From the NCBI GenBank assembly GCA_016716475.1, contig JADJWG010000004.1:186001-250000 (forward strand): 64,000 nt of DNA. The letters are read 5' to 3'. This DNA is from Phycisphaerales bacterium. Its GTDB lineage: Bacteria > Planctomycetota > Phycisphaerae > UBA1845 > Fen-1342. The notes under the pieces are model-generated. The model saw only the letters and a list, made by a program, of their open reading frames with translations, did not search any database and was not told the DNA's origin. The translations under genes were made by a program, and so were the position numbers. Below, one piece after another: positions 25,094-34,769 of this stretch (positions are counted from its first letter, which is position 1; every line of letters begins with the position of its first letter).

Positions 25094-26875
25094 CTAGCCC
25101 TTCACGCCGGTGACCACCACCCCGCGCATGAACGCGTTCTGCGCCAGGAAGAAGATGATCAACGTGGGGATCATCATCATCGTGCTGGCGGCCATCATGT
25201 AGTGCGGGAACTTGTATCCGAACGAGGTCTTGAAGCTGTACAGACCGTAAGCCAGGGTCTGGTATTCGTCGGTATTCAGGTAAAGCAGCGGACCCATGAA
25301 ATCGTTCCACGCCGCCATGAAAGTGAAGACCGTGACCGTGATGACCGCCGGCCGCGCCATGGGCAGCATGATGTGCCAGAAGGTGCGCAAGGGATCGCAG
25401 CCGTCGATGCGGGCGGCGTCTTCGAGGTCGAGCGGAATCGTCATGAAAAACTGGCGGTAGAGGAATACGAAGAATGCCGAGGTGGCGAGAAACGTCGGAA
25501 CGATCAGCGGATAGTAGGTGTCAAGCCAACCGATCTTGACGTACAGGATATACGTCGGGAGGAACGTGATCGTGCTTGGGAGCATCATGGTCGAAAGGAG
25601 CACGAGGAACAGCGTGTCCCGGCCGCGAAACTGGAGCCGTGCGAAGGCGTACCCGACCAGTCCGCAGCTCAGAACGTTCCCCAGGATCGACAGTGACGTG
25701 ATGAACAGTGTATTCAGCACGTACTTGTGCAGCGGCTCCACCCGGAAGACATTCAGGTAGTTGGCCCACTGCGGTTCGATGCGGCGCTCCGAGCGCACGC
25801 GGTCCGCGGCGATCGCTACGGTGTCATGGGGAGGAAGGGTGCGCACCGCGACTTGCCCCGGCGGGGCCTCCACCTCTTCGAGCACCCGGACGGTGAGCGG
25901 CTGGCCCAGCCATGTGATGCGGTGCTCCGTTTCCGTCGCCGTGGTGACATCTTCGGCCGGCAGCAACCACTCGCGCAGCGCGCTCATGCGCGCGACGGCC
26001 GTGATCTGTCCATCCGCGTCGCGCCGGGCCGGGCTGACCGGCTCGCGCTCGTCGCCCTGTACCCGGTAGTAATGCACGAGTGTCTGGCGCTGGGTAGCCA
26101 CCCGCTCGGCCGGCGCCGCGAGGATCGCCCCGGGCACCAGCCGCACACGGGCGACCCCGGCCGCGGGCACCTCAGCCAGCACTGCGACCGGCAACAGCGG
26201 CGGTGCGGCCCCATCGGCCGCCCACGCCTGAACCGGCAGCCGTGCATCGTCGTCGTTCCGCAGTAGGTCGCGTGCGATCAGGAACTCCGCCCCCGGTGGT
26301 GCGATGCGCAGCCGGATGTGGCCGGAGTCCGAGTTGGACAGGACCTCCACCGGAACTTCGCGACCGAAGAGACGCACGATTTCGTGGGTTTCCACGCGCT
26401 CGTGCAGTTCTGCCGGGGTGATGGGCACGATCTGCTGGGTGCCGAATTGGCCGACGCGCACCCGGCCGGGATCGTCCGTCGGTTCCGGTGCGCTCACTGC
26501 GCGCAGGACCGTCCCGATGCGGGCGAGGTGCCCGGTGGTTGTCAGGACCTCGATCCCATCGGCCGGCCAGAAGAAGTAGGCCTGATCCTGCTCCTCCGCG
26601 GGCTTGATGCGCCAGACGCCGAGTCCTCCCGGTGTGCCGCGATCCACAATGGTGACCGGCTGTGCCGCGCCGTCGATCGTGGTGGCGCCGACTTCGTAGC
26701 GCTGCTGGATCGGAAGCCACTCCGGGTTCTCGCTGAGCACGGTGTCGGCCGTCTTGAGACTGGACAGCACCAGCCAGAGGAAGGGTAGCGCGATGGGTAT
26801 TGCGCCGAGAATCAAGACACCCGTGAGCGTAACCTTGTGCAGCCGCTCGGCCGCGGGTTTGGACAGGGGCATCAT
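25094..26875 (-). CDS. MalG-type sugar ABC permease with a very large extracytoplasmic insertion
   Basis: A 593-aa permease, twice the normal length of MalG-type proteins (about 280 aa). TM1 is at about residues 15-40. A hydrophilic, beta-rich stretch of about 335 residues follows, and the remaining five helices start near residue 384. The EAA loop facing the ATPase reads EDAARIDGCDPLRTFWHIMLP, cut here to its key residues E-A-G-LP. The inserted loop should lie outside the cytoplasmic membrane and has no domain I recognise. The start overlaps the stop of the fused binding-protein/permease gene (ATGA). No ATPase gene is nearby, so a shared MsmX/UgpC-type ATPase is inferred. Confidence 0.85.
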   Translation of the reverse strand: MMPLSKPAAERLHKVTLTGVLILGAIPIALPFLWLVLSSLKTADTVLSENPEWLPIQQRYEVGATTIDGAAQPVTIVDRGTPGGLGVWRIKPAEEQDQAYFFWPADGIEVLTTTGHLARIGTVLRAVSAPEPTDDPGRVRVGQFGTQQIVPITPAELHERVETHEIVRLFGREVPVEVLSNSDSGHIRLRIAPPGAEFLIARDLLRNDDDARLPVQAWAADGAAPPLLPVAVLAEVPAAGVARVRLVPGAILAAPAERVATQRQTLVHYYRVQGDEREPVSPARRDADGQITAVARMSALREWLLPAEDVTTATETEHRITWLGQPLTVRVLEEVEAPPGQVAVRTLPPHDTVAIAADRVRSERRIEPQWANYLNVFRVEPLHKYVLNTLFITSLSILGNVLSCGLVGYAFARLQFRGRDTLFLVLLSTMMLPSTITFLPTYILYVKIGWLDTYYPLIVPTFLATSAFFVFLYRQFFMTIPLDLEDAARIDGCDPLRTFWHIMLPMARPAVITVTVFTFMAAWNDFMGPLLYLNTDEYQTLAYGLYSFKTSFGYKFPHYMMAASTMMMIPTLIIFFLAQNAFMRGVVVTGVKG

Positions 26876-29589
26876 GGTCGTACCCCCGGGGTCGTCGGTG
26901 CGGCCGGCGTAAGGGGTGCGGGTGCGGCCGCGTTGCGGCGTTCACGCTGGCCTTCGTAATAGACCCACAGGGGCGAGCTTTTGAAGATCAGCGCGGTGAA
27001 GACGAGGATGATCAGGAAGAGGATCCACGCCAGGGCGGCCCCGTAGCCAAAGCGGTAGCGGTTGACGGCCTCGTTGAAGAGGTGCAGCACGTAGAACAAG
27101 GTCGAGTTGTTTGGCCCCCCGCCGGATTCGAACAGCACGTAGGCGTTGGTGAAGACCTGGAACGAGCCGATGATGCCCATGATGAGCATGAAGAAGAGCA
27201 CCGGTGAGATCATGGGCAGGGTGACATTCCAGAAGCGGCGCCAGCGATTGGCGCCGTCCACCTCCGCGGCTTCGTAAAGTTGCGTCGGAATGCCCTGCAA
27301 GGCGCCGAGGTAGATGATCATGCTGCCGCCGACCGCCCAGAGGTGCATGAGGATGAACATCCACATGGGCGCCGGGATGAACAGCAGCTTTTGGTCCGAT
27401 GTCAGCCAGGCCGGGGGATTCTCCCAGCCGAGAAAACGCAGGGCGTGATTGACCCAGCCCTGATTGGGGTTGAAGAGGTAGAAGTAGAGCACCACCACCG
27501 CCACCACCGGCAGGATCGACGGCACGAAATAGAAAGTGCGCCAGAGGTTGATCCCCGGCACCTTCGAATTCATCAGGAGGGCCAGCGTCAGCCCGCCGAT
27601 GACCGTCAAAGGGACGGCCAGCACGGTGTATTGCAAGGTCGCGCGCAGCGAGGTGTAGAAGAGCGGGTCGTCTCCGAGCAGGGCGCGTTTGTAGTTTTCG
27701 AGGCCGATGAACTCCGCGTCCCGCAGACTGCCCAGACTCTCCCACTGGCAGAAACTCAGTCCGATCGAGAAGAGCATCGGCCCGGCCGTCAGACAGAGGA
27801 AGCCCACGAGCCACGGGCTCACGAGCAGGTAGCCCCAGCGCTGCTGGCTGCGCTCGAGCGGCCCCAGGCGGATCGGATGGCGCAGCATCCGCCACACGAA
27901 CAGGCCGCTCGCTACCACCAGCACACCTACGAGCGGCAGCCAGAGCTGCCAGGCCCCGTAGGTGGTTGCGGTGCGCCCGGTACTCGCGTAGGTACGCGCC
28001 CAGCGGTAGGCCTTCTCGGCGTGGTCCCCGATCTGTGCGACACCCTCTGCGAAAGCCGCGCGGTGCAGATCGAGCGCTTCCTCCTCGGTGGGGGGACGCT
28101 GGTGAGCGCGCTGGAAGCGGTCGAAATGGTCGCGCGTGAAGCGGCCGAAGTAGTACAGTTCGGAAGTACCCTGGCTGATGGCGCCGAGCACGTCGCCGGC
28201 GCGGATGCTCGCAGCACCCGGCAGCACCGTGTAGCCGATCTGTGATTCTCCGGTGCGCGGATCGGTGTAGGGGTAGCTGACATCGTGCACCATGGCCCAC
28301 TTCGAGTCGGGCTTGGCGCCGGGCTCCAGGAAGTATTCCTCGCTGAGTGCCACGCTGCGCCGCGGTGGCACAAAGAGTGGCCAGCGGCTAAGCACCGCGG
28401 CCCCCCGCTGGCTGGAGAACCATTTGACAAAGGTGAAGGCCGCGTCGGGATTCCGGGACTGGCTCGACACGCCCAGCCCGGTCGGCGACACCAGGGCCGC
28501 CCGCGTACCGTCGGGGCCTTTCGGCAAGGGCGCTACATCCCAGGCGAATTCGTTGTAGCGATCGCGCGCGTCCAGCAACACGGATACATTGACCGGACCG
28601 AGCATCGCGACGCGGCCGGCGCGGAATGCGGCATCCTGGGTTGCCCCGGGGGCGACGAATTCGTTCGGCTGTGTGCGGTTTACCAGTGCCACTTCGTACA
28701 GGTACCAGAGGGCGTCCAGGGTGGCCGGGCCGATCTCCACCCGCTCGGTGGGTTGGCCGACATCCGCGAAGAAGCTCCCCCCGTTCTGTCGCACGAAGTT
28801 CTCTGGGCCGTGTTGCCACGTCGCGAAGGTGAAGCCGAAATCGTGCGGAATCGCGGCAGCTTCCGGATTGTCGCGATAGACCACCCAGCCCTGCGCATCG
28901 GTGACGAGACGGCCGTCCGGGTGACGTCGTGGAATGCGGATCGGCCGGCCGGCACGGTCGCGAGTGAGGGCGATGGCCCGTTCGCGCAGGCCCTGCCAGT
29001 CCCACTCATCGTCGGGGTAGGGAACGTTGTACTTGTCGAAGAGGGTGCGGTTGTAGAAGAAGAAGAAGTTGATGTACCACCCCGGCAAGGCGTACTGGTG
29101 CCCGCCTTCGCGAAACGCCTCCATGGCGAATTCGAAGAAGTCCGGCGGGTGCCTCCGGCCGGTGTGGTCGGTATAGCCGTGAATGTCGCGCTGGAGGTCC
29201 GGGTCGGCGGCCACGAACGGTGCCAGGTCCAGCAGGGCGCCGGCGTCCATGTAGTGCTGGACCTGCTCCCATTGCACTTCGAGGATGTCGGGTGCCACGC
29301 CGCCGGCGATCATGGTGTCGATTTTGCGCTGGGTTCCCCCGCCGCGCATCACTTGGAGGTCGATCTCGGGATGATCGCGCTCGAAGCCCGCCTCAATCGC
29401 TTGCCACATCTGGCGGTCGCGCTCGAAAGCGCCGCCGATCACTGTGATGATCGTGCGCTGGACGCCCTGCTCGTCGGTGGTTGTGCCGCGTGGTGGCCGC
29501 GGTAGCACTAGGTAAAGCAGGCTGGCCACGACCAGCAGCCCGGCGAGCATCCAGCGGGTGGGGTCACCAAAGCGATCCATGAGCACCAT
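26872..29589 (-). CDS. Solute-binding protein fused to a MalF-type sugar ABC permease
   Basis: A 905-aa fusion. After an N-terminal membrane anchor (about residues 13-30), residues 40-540 form an extracellular solute-binding protein of the sugar type (AGGVAPDILEVQWEQ, GWYINFFFFYNRTLFDKY, FVKWFSSQRGAA). From about residue 550 it continues as a MalF-like permease with seven or so helices and an EAA loop (YEAAEVDGANRWRRFWNVTLP region). Normally the two are separate polypeptides; fusion keeps the binding protein tethered to the channel. It is followed with a 4-bp overlap by the MalG-type gene. Sugar or glycerol-phosphate-like substrates are typical of the family; the actual ligand is unknown. Confidence 0.88.
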   Translation of the reverse strand: MVLMDRFGDPTRWMLAGLLVVASLLYLVLPRPPRGTTTDEQGVQRTIITVIGGAFERDRQMWQAIEAGFERDHPEIDLQVMRGGGTQRKIDTMIAGGVAPDILEVQWEQVQHYMDAGALLDLAPFVAADPDLQRDIHGYTDHTGRRHPPDFFEFAMEAFREGGHQYALPGWYINFFFFYNRTLFDKYNVPYPDDEWDWQGLRERAIALTRDRAGRPIRIPRRHPDGRLVTDAQGWVVYRDNPEAAAIPHDFGFTFATWQHGPENFVRQNGGSFFADVGQPTERVEIGPATLDALWYLYEVALVNRTQPNEFVAPGATQDAAFRAGRVAMLGPVNVSVLLDARDRYNEFAWDVAPLPKGPDGTRAALVSPTGLGVSSQSRNPDAAFTFVKWFSSQRGAAVLSRWPLFVPPRRSVALSEEYFLEPGAKPDSKWAMVHDVSYPYTDPRTGESQIGYTVLPGAASIRAGDVLGAISQGTSELYYFGRFTRDHFDRFQRAHQRPPTEEEALDLHRAAFAEGVAQIGDHAEKAYRWARTYASTGRTATTYGAWQLWLPLVGVLVVASGLFVWRMLRHPIRLGPLERSQQRWGYLLVSPWLVGFLCLTAGPMLFSIGLSFCQWESLGSLRDAEFIGLENYKRALLGDDPLFYTSLRATLQYTVLAVPLTVIGGLTLALLMNSKVPGINLWRTFYFVPSILPVVAVVVLYFYLFNPNQGWVNHALRFLGWENPPAWLTSDQKLLFIPAPMWMFILMHLWAVGGSMIIYLGALQGIPTQLYEAAEVDGANRWRRFWNVTLPMISPVLFFMLIMGIIGSFQVFTNAYVLFESGGGPNNSTLFYVLHLFNEAVNRYRFGYGAALAWILFLIILVFTALIFKSSPLWVYYEGQRERRNAAAPAPLTPAAPTTPGVRP

Positions 29590-29725
29590 ATCCTAGCGCG
29601 CCGGCCCCAGGTACGGCCTACGCTGAACTGTTTCATTCTACTCGCGGGGCGCAATCATGCGAGCCCGCTTGGCAGTCTACCTCCCCAGTTCTACACTGCC
29701 CGCTCCTCTCTGCCGAGGTGTGTGC

Positions 29726-32446
29726 ATGAGTGTTCGTAATCTCGAATTCCTTTTCCAGCCCAGTGCCATCGCCGTGCTCGGAGCGTCCAATGCTCCCCTC
29801 AGCATCGGTGGGCTTGTGCTGCGCAACCTGTTGCGTTCCGGTTTTGACGGCCCCATCATGCCCGTCAATCCCAAATACGAGGCCGTCGCGGGTGTCCTCG
29901 CATATCCCGACGTCGCGAGTTTGCCCGTCACGCCCGATCTCGCTGTTGTCTGCACCCCCCCCAACACCGTTCCCGGCCTCATCGCCGATCTCGGCGCCCG
30001 AGGGACACGTTCCGCGGCCGTCGTGACCGCCGGGCTGGCCGGCCTGAAACAACCCGATGGGCGAACGCTTCAGCAGGCGCTGCTCGATGCCGCCCGGCCG
30101 CATTGTCTGCGCGTGCTGGGGCCGAACTGTGTCGGCCTGCTGGTGCCGGGGATCGGGATGAATGCGACTTTTGCGCACACGGACCTGGCCGCCGGTTCCG
30201 TGGCGTTTGTCTCGCAATCGGGTGGTTTCTGCACGGCCACGATCGATTGGGCGAAAGATCGCGGTATCGGCTTCTCGCATTTCGTCTCCTTGGGGGACTC
30301 GGCCGACATCGATTTCGGCGACATCCTCGACTATCTCGGCAGCGCCGCGGAAACCAGCGCGATCCTGCTGTACATGGAGTCCATCGGAGCGGACGAGGCG
30401 CGGAAATTCATGTCGGCGGCGCGTGCCGCGGCCCGCAACAAGCCCATTATTGCAATCAAGGCGGGGCGCAACGCGGAAGGTGCCCGAGCGGCGGCGTCCC
30501 ACACCGGGGCATTGGCGGGTTCGGACAACGTCTACGATGCGGCCTTGCGGCGCGCCGGCATTCTACGCGTCGATGATTTGCACGAGTTGTTCGACGCCGT
30601 GGAGACGCTTGCGCGGGCCCGTCCGTTGCAGGGTGAGCGGCTGGCGATTCTGACCAACGGGGGTGGCCCCGGTGTCATCGCGACCGATGCGCTGGTTGCC
30701 GGTGGCGGTACTCTGGCGGAATTCACCCCGGAGACCCTGCGGCAGCTCGACCTGCTGCTGCCGCGCATCTGGTCACACGGCAACCCGGTGGACATGGTGG
30801 GGGATGCGGATGCGGCCCGCTACGCGCAGACGCTTGCGCTCCTGCTCGCGGACCCCGGTACGGACGCCGTGCTGGTGATGAACGCGCCCAGCGCGCCGGC
30901 GCCGCCGGAGCTGGCGGCCCGCGGCATCGTCGAGACGATCCGGCAGGCGACCAAACCGGTCCTCACGAGTTGGCTGGGTGGCGCCGCCGCGGGTCGTGCG
31001 CGGCGCATCTTCGCTGAGGCGGGCATCGCCACCTACGACACGCCCGAAAGTGCCGTGCGTGCGTTCCTGCACATGGTGCACTACCGCCGGAACCAGGAGA
31101 TCCTCGCGCAGACACCGGCTTCGGCCCCCACGGATTTCACTCCGACCGTCGGTGCGGCCCGGGCCGTCATCGAGCAGGTCCTGGAGGAAGGCCGTGATCT
31201 GCTGACCGAGCCCGAGGCCAAGCAGGTGCTGGCGGCCTATGGCATACCGATCGTACCGACGCGTGTGGCGGCCACACCGGCCGAGGCCGCCGAGATTGCC
31301 GCAGAACTCGGGCCGCCGATCGCGCTCAAGATTCTCTCTCCCGACATCACGCACAAATCCGACGTCGGAGGTGTCGTACTGGGCCTGTCGGATGCGAAGG
31401 GTGTGCGCGCCGCCGCGACGGCCATGCAGAATCGCATTGCCGCCGCTTATCCGCAGGCGCGCCTCACCGGCTTTTCTGTCCAGAAGATGGCGCAGCGCCC
31501 GCACGCTCACGAGCTGATCATCGGCATGACGACCGACGCGATCTTCGGCCCGGTGATCCTCTTCGGGCGTGGTGGTACGGCGGTCGAAGTGATTGGCGAC
31601 CGGGCGGTCGCATTGCCACCGCTGAACATGAGTCTCGCGCGACACCTGATCGCGCGGACGCAGGTCTTCAAGCTGCTTGGGGGTTACCGCGACCGGCCGC
31701 CGGCAGACCTCACGGCGCTGTGCCTGACCCTGACGCAGGTGTCACAACTCATCGTCGACCGGCCCGAGGTGGCGGAACTGGATATCAACCCGCTGTTCGC
31801 CGACAACCTCGGGGTGCTCGCGCTCGACGCGCGCATCAAGGTGGCCCCCGCCGGGCAGGTCACGAGCGGTCACAAGCGTCTCGCGATTCGGCCCTATCCG
31901 CGGCACCTCGAGGAATACTTCAAGCTCGCGGACGGACGGCGCGTATTCGTGCGTCCGATCCGACCGGAGGACGCCCCGGCGCACGCCGCATTTGTTGCCC
32001 GGGTGCCGCCCGAGGATCTGCGTTTTCGCCTGCTGGGCGTGGTACGTGATATTCCCCCCTCGGAGCTGGCGCGACTGACCCAGATCGACTACGACCGCGA
32101 GATGGCTTTCATCGCGATCGACGAACACGGAGCGGCGGGTCCGGAGACTCTCGCGGTGGTACGGACCGTGACGAATCCCGACAACACGCGGGCCCATTTC
32201 GCGATCATGGTGCGGGCCGACTGGCAGCGCAGCGGGCTGGGCACGCAACTGTTGCGCAAGATGATCCAGTACTGCCGGAATCGCGGCACACACGAGCTGG
32301 TGGCCGATCTGCTACCCGACAATGCCGCCACGCTGGCCCTGGCCCGCAAGCTCGGTTTTACGGCGACTCTCGTGCCCGACAAGCACCTCTGCCGGTTGCA
32401 CCTGGAGCTGCATGCACCTCCGGTGGCCGCGCAGGTGGACGGATAA
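29726..32446 (+). CDS. Bifunctional acyl-CoA synthetase (ADP-forming)-like / GNAT acetyltransferase (Pat-like)
   Basis: A 906-aa protein with three parts: CoA-binding and ligase domains of the NDP-forming acyl-CoA synthetase type (about 1-450; VLGASNAPLSIGG, FVSQSGGFC), an ATP-grasp domain (about 470-690; SPDITHKSDVGGV) and a C-terminal GNAT acetyltransferase (about 730-895; RSGLGTQLLRKMI). This is the Pat/PatZ/YfiQ architecture, whose members acetylate acetyl-CoA synthetase and other proteins. His259 in SHTGALAG is at the position of the phospho-His of active synthetases, so residual ligase activity is possible. ATG 29726 follows the divergent ABC gene; a TACACT box lies about 30 nt upstream. 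Confidence 0.88.
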   Translation: MSVRNLEFLFQPSAIAVLGASNAPLSIGGLVLRNLLRSGFDGPIMPVNPKYEAVAGVLAYPDVASLPVTPDLAVVCTPPNTVPGLIADLGARGTRSAAVVTAGLAGLKQPDGRTLQQALLDAARPHCLRVLGPNCVGLLVPGIGMNATFAHTDLAAGSVAFVSQSGGFCTATIDWAKDRGIGFSHFVSLGDSADIDFGDILDYLGSAAETSAILLYMESIGADEARKFMSAARAAARNKPIIAIKAGRNAEGARAAASHTGALAGSDNVYDAALRRAGILRVDDLHELFDAVETLARARPLQGERLAILTNGGGPGVIATDALVAGGGTLAEFTPETLRQLDLLLPRIWSHGNPVDMVGDADAARYAQTLALLLADPGTDAVLVMNAPSAPAPPELAARGIVETIRQATKPVLTSWLGGAAAGRARRIFAEAGIATYDTPESAVRAFLHMVHYRRNQEILAQTPASAPTDFTPTVGAARAVIEQVLEEGRDLLTEPEAKQVLAAYGIPIVPTRVAATPAEAAEIAAELGPPIALKILSPDITHKSDVGGVVLGLSDAKGVRAAATAMQNRIAAAYPQARLTGFSVQKMAQRPHAHELIIGMTTDAIFGPVILFGRGGTAVEVIGDRAVALPPLNMSLARHLIARTQVFKLLGGYRDRPPADLTALCLTLTQVSQLIVDRPEVAELDINPLFADNLGVLALDARIKVAPAGQVTSGHKRLAIRPYPRHLEEYFKLADGRRVFVRPIRPEDAPAHAAFVARVPPEDLRFRLLGVVRDIPPSELARLTQIDYDREMAFIAIDEHGAAGPETLAVVRTVTNPDNTRAHFAIMVRADWQRSGLGTQLLRKMIQYCRNRGTHELVADLLPDNAATLALARKLGFTATLVPDKHLCRLHLELHAPPVAAQVDG

Positions 32447-32514
32447 CGCGGCGGCCGCGCAGCGCATGGGACAATTTCTGACAACGTTCGACGGGGGCCC
32501 GCACACGGCGCGTT

Positions 32515-32520
32515 TATACT
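32515..32520 (+). promoter_or_regulatory. -10 box TATACT upstream of sppA
   Basis: TATACT about 100 nt before the sppA ATG at 32618, within the 171-bp gap after the Pat-like gene. No clear -35. An AGAGGAG ribosome site lies 9-15 nt before the ATG. Confidence 0.4.
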
Positions 32521-32617
32521 GGCATGCAGAAGCGGGTGAGCAGCCGCGGCCCTGAAGGTGCGCAGTGGTCTGCGCAGCGCAGCGGTCCGGCGGCAACGCC
32601 GAAGAGGAGTGCCAGGC

Positions 32618-34480
32618 ATGATTTGGAAATCGCTACGCGGCGCCAGTGCGCTGCTGCTGGTGGTGTGTGGAATCGCGGCGTTGCCCACGATGGCACAGGA
32701 AGCCGAGCCGGCGCGCACCGTCGTGCGACTGAAGCTCGATGGACCGATTCTCGAAGCACCGAACGATGCGGCCAGTTTGTTCGCGGCCTTCATGTCCCAG
32801 TCGGAGACCCGGACACTGCACGAGATCGTCGCCACGCTCCGGCGTGCAACGCGCGACGACAACGTGGCTGGCCTGGCGCTGATCATCGGCGAACCCGCGG
32901 CGAGTCTCGCGCAAGTCGAGGAAATCAACCGGGCGCTGCGGGCCTTCCGGGCGGCCGGAAAACCCGTGTTCGCCTACCTGGATGCGGCGAACAATCTGAC
33001 TTACGCGCTCGCGGCGCAGGCCGATCACATCACGCTGGCCGAATACAGCGATGTCTCGATCACAGGTCTGTACGCGGAACTGACGTTCTTCAAAGGGCTG
33101 CTCGACAAGATCGGTGTCGAAGCCCAGATGCTGCACGAAGGGGCCTACAAGGGCGCGGCGGAGCCCTTTACCCGGACCACGCCGAGTCCCGAGCTGGCCG
33201 AGAACATCAACTGGCTGCTTGATGGACTCTTTGAGCGCTGGCTTGCGATGATTGCCGAGGGCCGTGGCCTGAGCAGCGCGGAGGTCCAGGCCCTGGTCGA
33301 CCAGGCCCCGCTGACCGCGGAGAAGGCCCTGGCGGCCAAGCTGGTGGATGAAGTCTCGACCTTTGCCGCTTATCGGCAACGCATCCAGAAAGAGTTCGGC
33401 GCCAACGTGAAGATCGTGAAGCGGTATGGCGAATCGGCCCTGCCGAAGCTCGATACGTCGAATTTCTTCGGCATGATGAACTTCTTCAGCAGTCTCGGAC
33501 GCAGCACCGGGATCACCAAGCGCGAAGGCGGCATCGGCCTGATCTACGTCGACGGTGCCATCATGATGGGCGATACGGAAGAAGGACTGTTCGGTGATAC
33601 GACCGCCGGCAGCAGTTCACTCCGCGCCCTGCTGACGCAGGCCCTCGAAGACGAGTCCGTGCGCGCGGTGGTGCTGCGGGTCAACTCGCCCGGCGGTTCC
33701 GCTGTCGCGAGCGACATCATCTGGAACGCGGCCCGCCGGCTCGCCGCGGAGAAGCCGCTGATCGTCAGTATGGGTGGTGTTGCCGCGAGTGGCGGCTACT
33801 ACGTTTCCGTGCCGGGTGACACCGTCTATGCCGAAGGCACCACCATCACGGGATCGATCGGTGTCGTCGGCGGAAAGCTCATCCTGCGCGGCTTGTTCGA
33901 AGACAAGCTCGGCATCACCAGCACGTCGTTCGGGCGCGGCAAGCATGCGGGCTTGCTCTCCCCTTCGCAGCCGTGGACGGAATCCGAGAAGGACTGGATG
34001 CAGAGTTACATGGGCGAGGTTTACACCCAGTTCAAGGGCCGCATTACCGCGTCGCGCGGCCCGCGGTTGAAGAAGGATCTGGATGACATCGCGGGTGGCC
34101 GGGTCTACACCGGTCAGCAGGCCCTCGAGCTGGGTCTCATCGACGAGCTTGGTGGCCTGTCCGATGCGCTCGATGCGGCGGCGGCCCGCGCTGGGCTCGC
34201 CGCGGAGTACAAGGTGTACCCACTGCCGAAACCGTCGGAACTCGGCGCGCTGCTGAGGGCGTTGGGTGATCTCACCGGCAAGGATGGTCGCGACAATTAC
34301 GAAATCGCCTTGCAAGTCCTCGCCCCGGGACGCGCGCTGGATTCGTTGGGTGGACTGCTGGCATTGCTGCGCGAAGTGGCCCCGCAGCAGACCGACCAGC
34401 TCCTGCTCGGGCTGCGGCAGTTGTCCGTGCTTCAGCGGGAGCGCGTGGGCCTGTTCACGCAGATTCCGAACGTGCGCTGA
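32618..34480 (+). CDS. sppA: Signal peptide peptidase SppA, 67-kDa type
   Basis: A 620-aa secreted or membrane-anchored serine protease of the S49 family, two tandem SppA domains as in the long form. It degrades cleaved signal peptides in the membrane. The general base is Lys178 in EGAYKGAAEP in the first domain and the nucleophile is Ser391 in GGVAASGGYY in the second, the expected split Ser-Lys dyad. The N-terminus is a signal peptide/anchor (ALLLVVCGIAALPTMA). The start is set by AGAGGAG. A hairpin with a T-run at 34512-34550 closes the unit. Confidence 0.92.
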   Translation: MIWKSLRGASALLLVVCGIAALPTMAQEAEPARTVVRLKLDGPILEAPNDAASLFAAFMSQSETRTLHEIVATLRRATRDDNVAGLALIIGEPAASLAQVEEINRALRAFRAAGKPVFAYLDAANNLTYALAAQADHITLAEYSDVSITGLYAELTFFKGLLDKIGVEAQMLHEGAYKGAAEPFTRTTPSPELAENINWLLDGLFERWLAMIAEGRGLSSAEVQALVDQAPLTAEKALAAKLVDEVSTFAAYRQRIQKEFGANVKIVKRYGESALPKLDTSNFFGMMNFFSSLGRSTGITKREGGIGLIYVDGAIMMGDTEEGLFGDTTAGSSSLRALLTQALEDESVRAVVLRVNSPGGSAVASDIIWNAARRLAAEKPLIVSMGGVAASGGYYVSVPGDTVYAEGTTITGSIGVVGGKLILRGLFEDKLGITSTSFGRGKHAGLLSPSQPWTESEKDWMQSYMGEVYTQFKGRITASRGPRLKKDLDDIAGGRVYTGQQALELGLIDELGGLSDALDAAAARAGLAAEYKVYPLPKPSELGALLRALGDLTGKDGRDNYEIALQVLAPGRALDSLGGLLALLREVAPQQTDQLLLGLRQLSVLQRERVGLFTQIPNVR

Positions 34481-34511
34481 TCCGTGACGCGGTGCGATTG
34501 CCATACCTTTC

Positions 34512-34550
34512 GGCCGGCGAGGAGCGTGCTCCCCGCCGGCCGCCGTTTTC
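34512..34550 (+). terminator. Intrinsic terminator after sppA
   Basis: GGCCGGCG (34512-34519) pairs with CGCCGGCC (34534-34541); inside, GGAGC pairs with GCTCC around a 2-nt loop, with single-base bulges on each side. TTTTCTT follows within 5 nt. It is 31 nt after the sppA stop and is the clearest rho-independent terminator in the window. Confidence 0.8.
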
Positions 34551-34769
34551 TTACGTGGGGGAGTGGTGGTGGGTGGGACGCACTGGAACTCGTGCTCCCG
34601 CCAAGGTCGGGAGGCCGGCGCCTGGGATCGGCCGAAGGCCCGGAGATGCATCCTCATTGCGCACCCGGCTGGCACATCCGCCGTCTCGCGGATACAAAAG
34701 ATCACGATCCGCAGACGGGCTGGTGTGGCGCGTCGCGGGGTCGAGCGCGGGGGGAGCTGGGAGCGGAAC

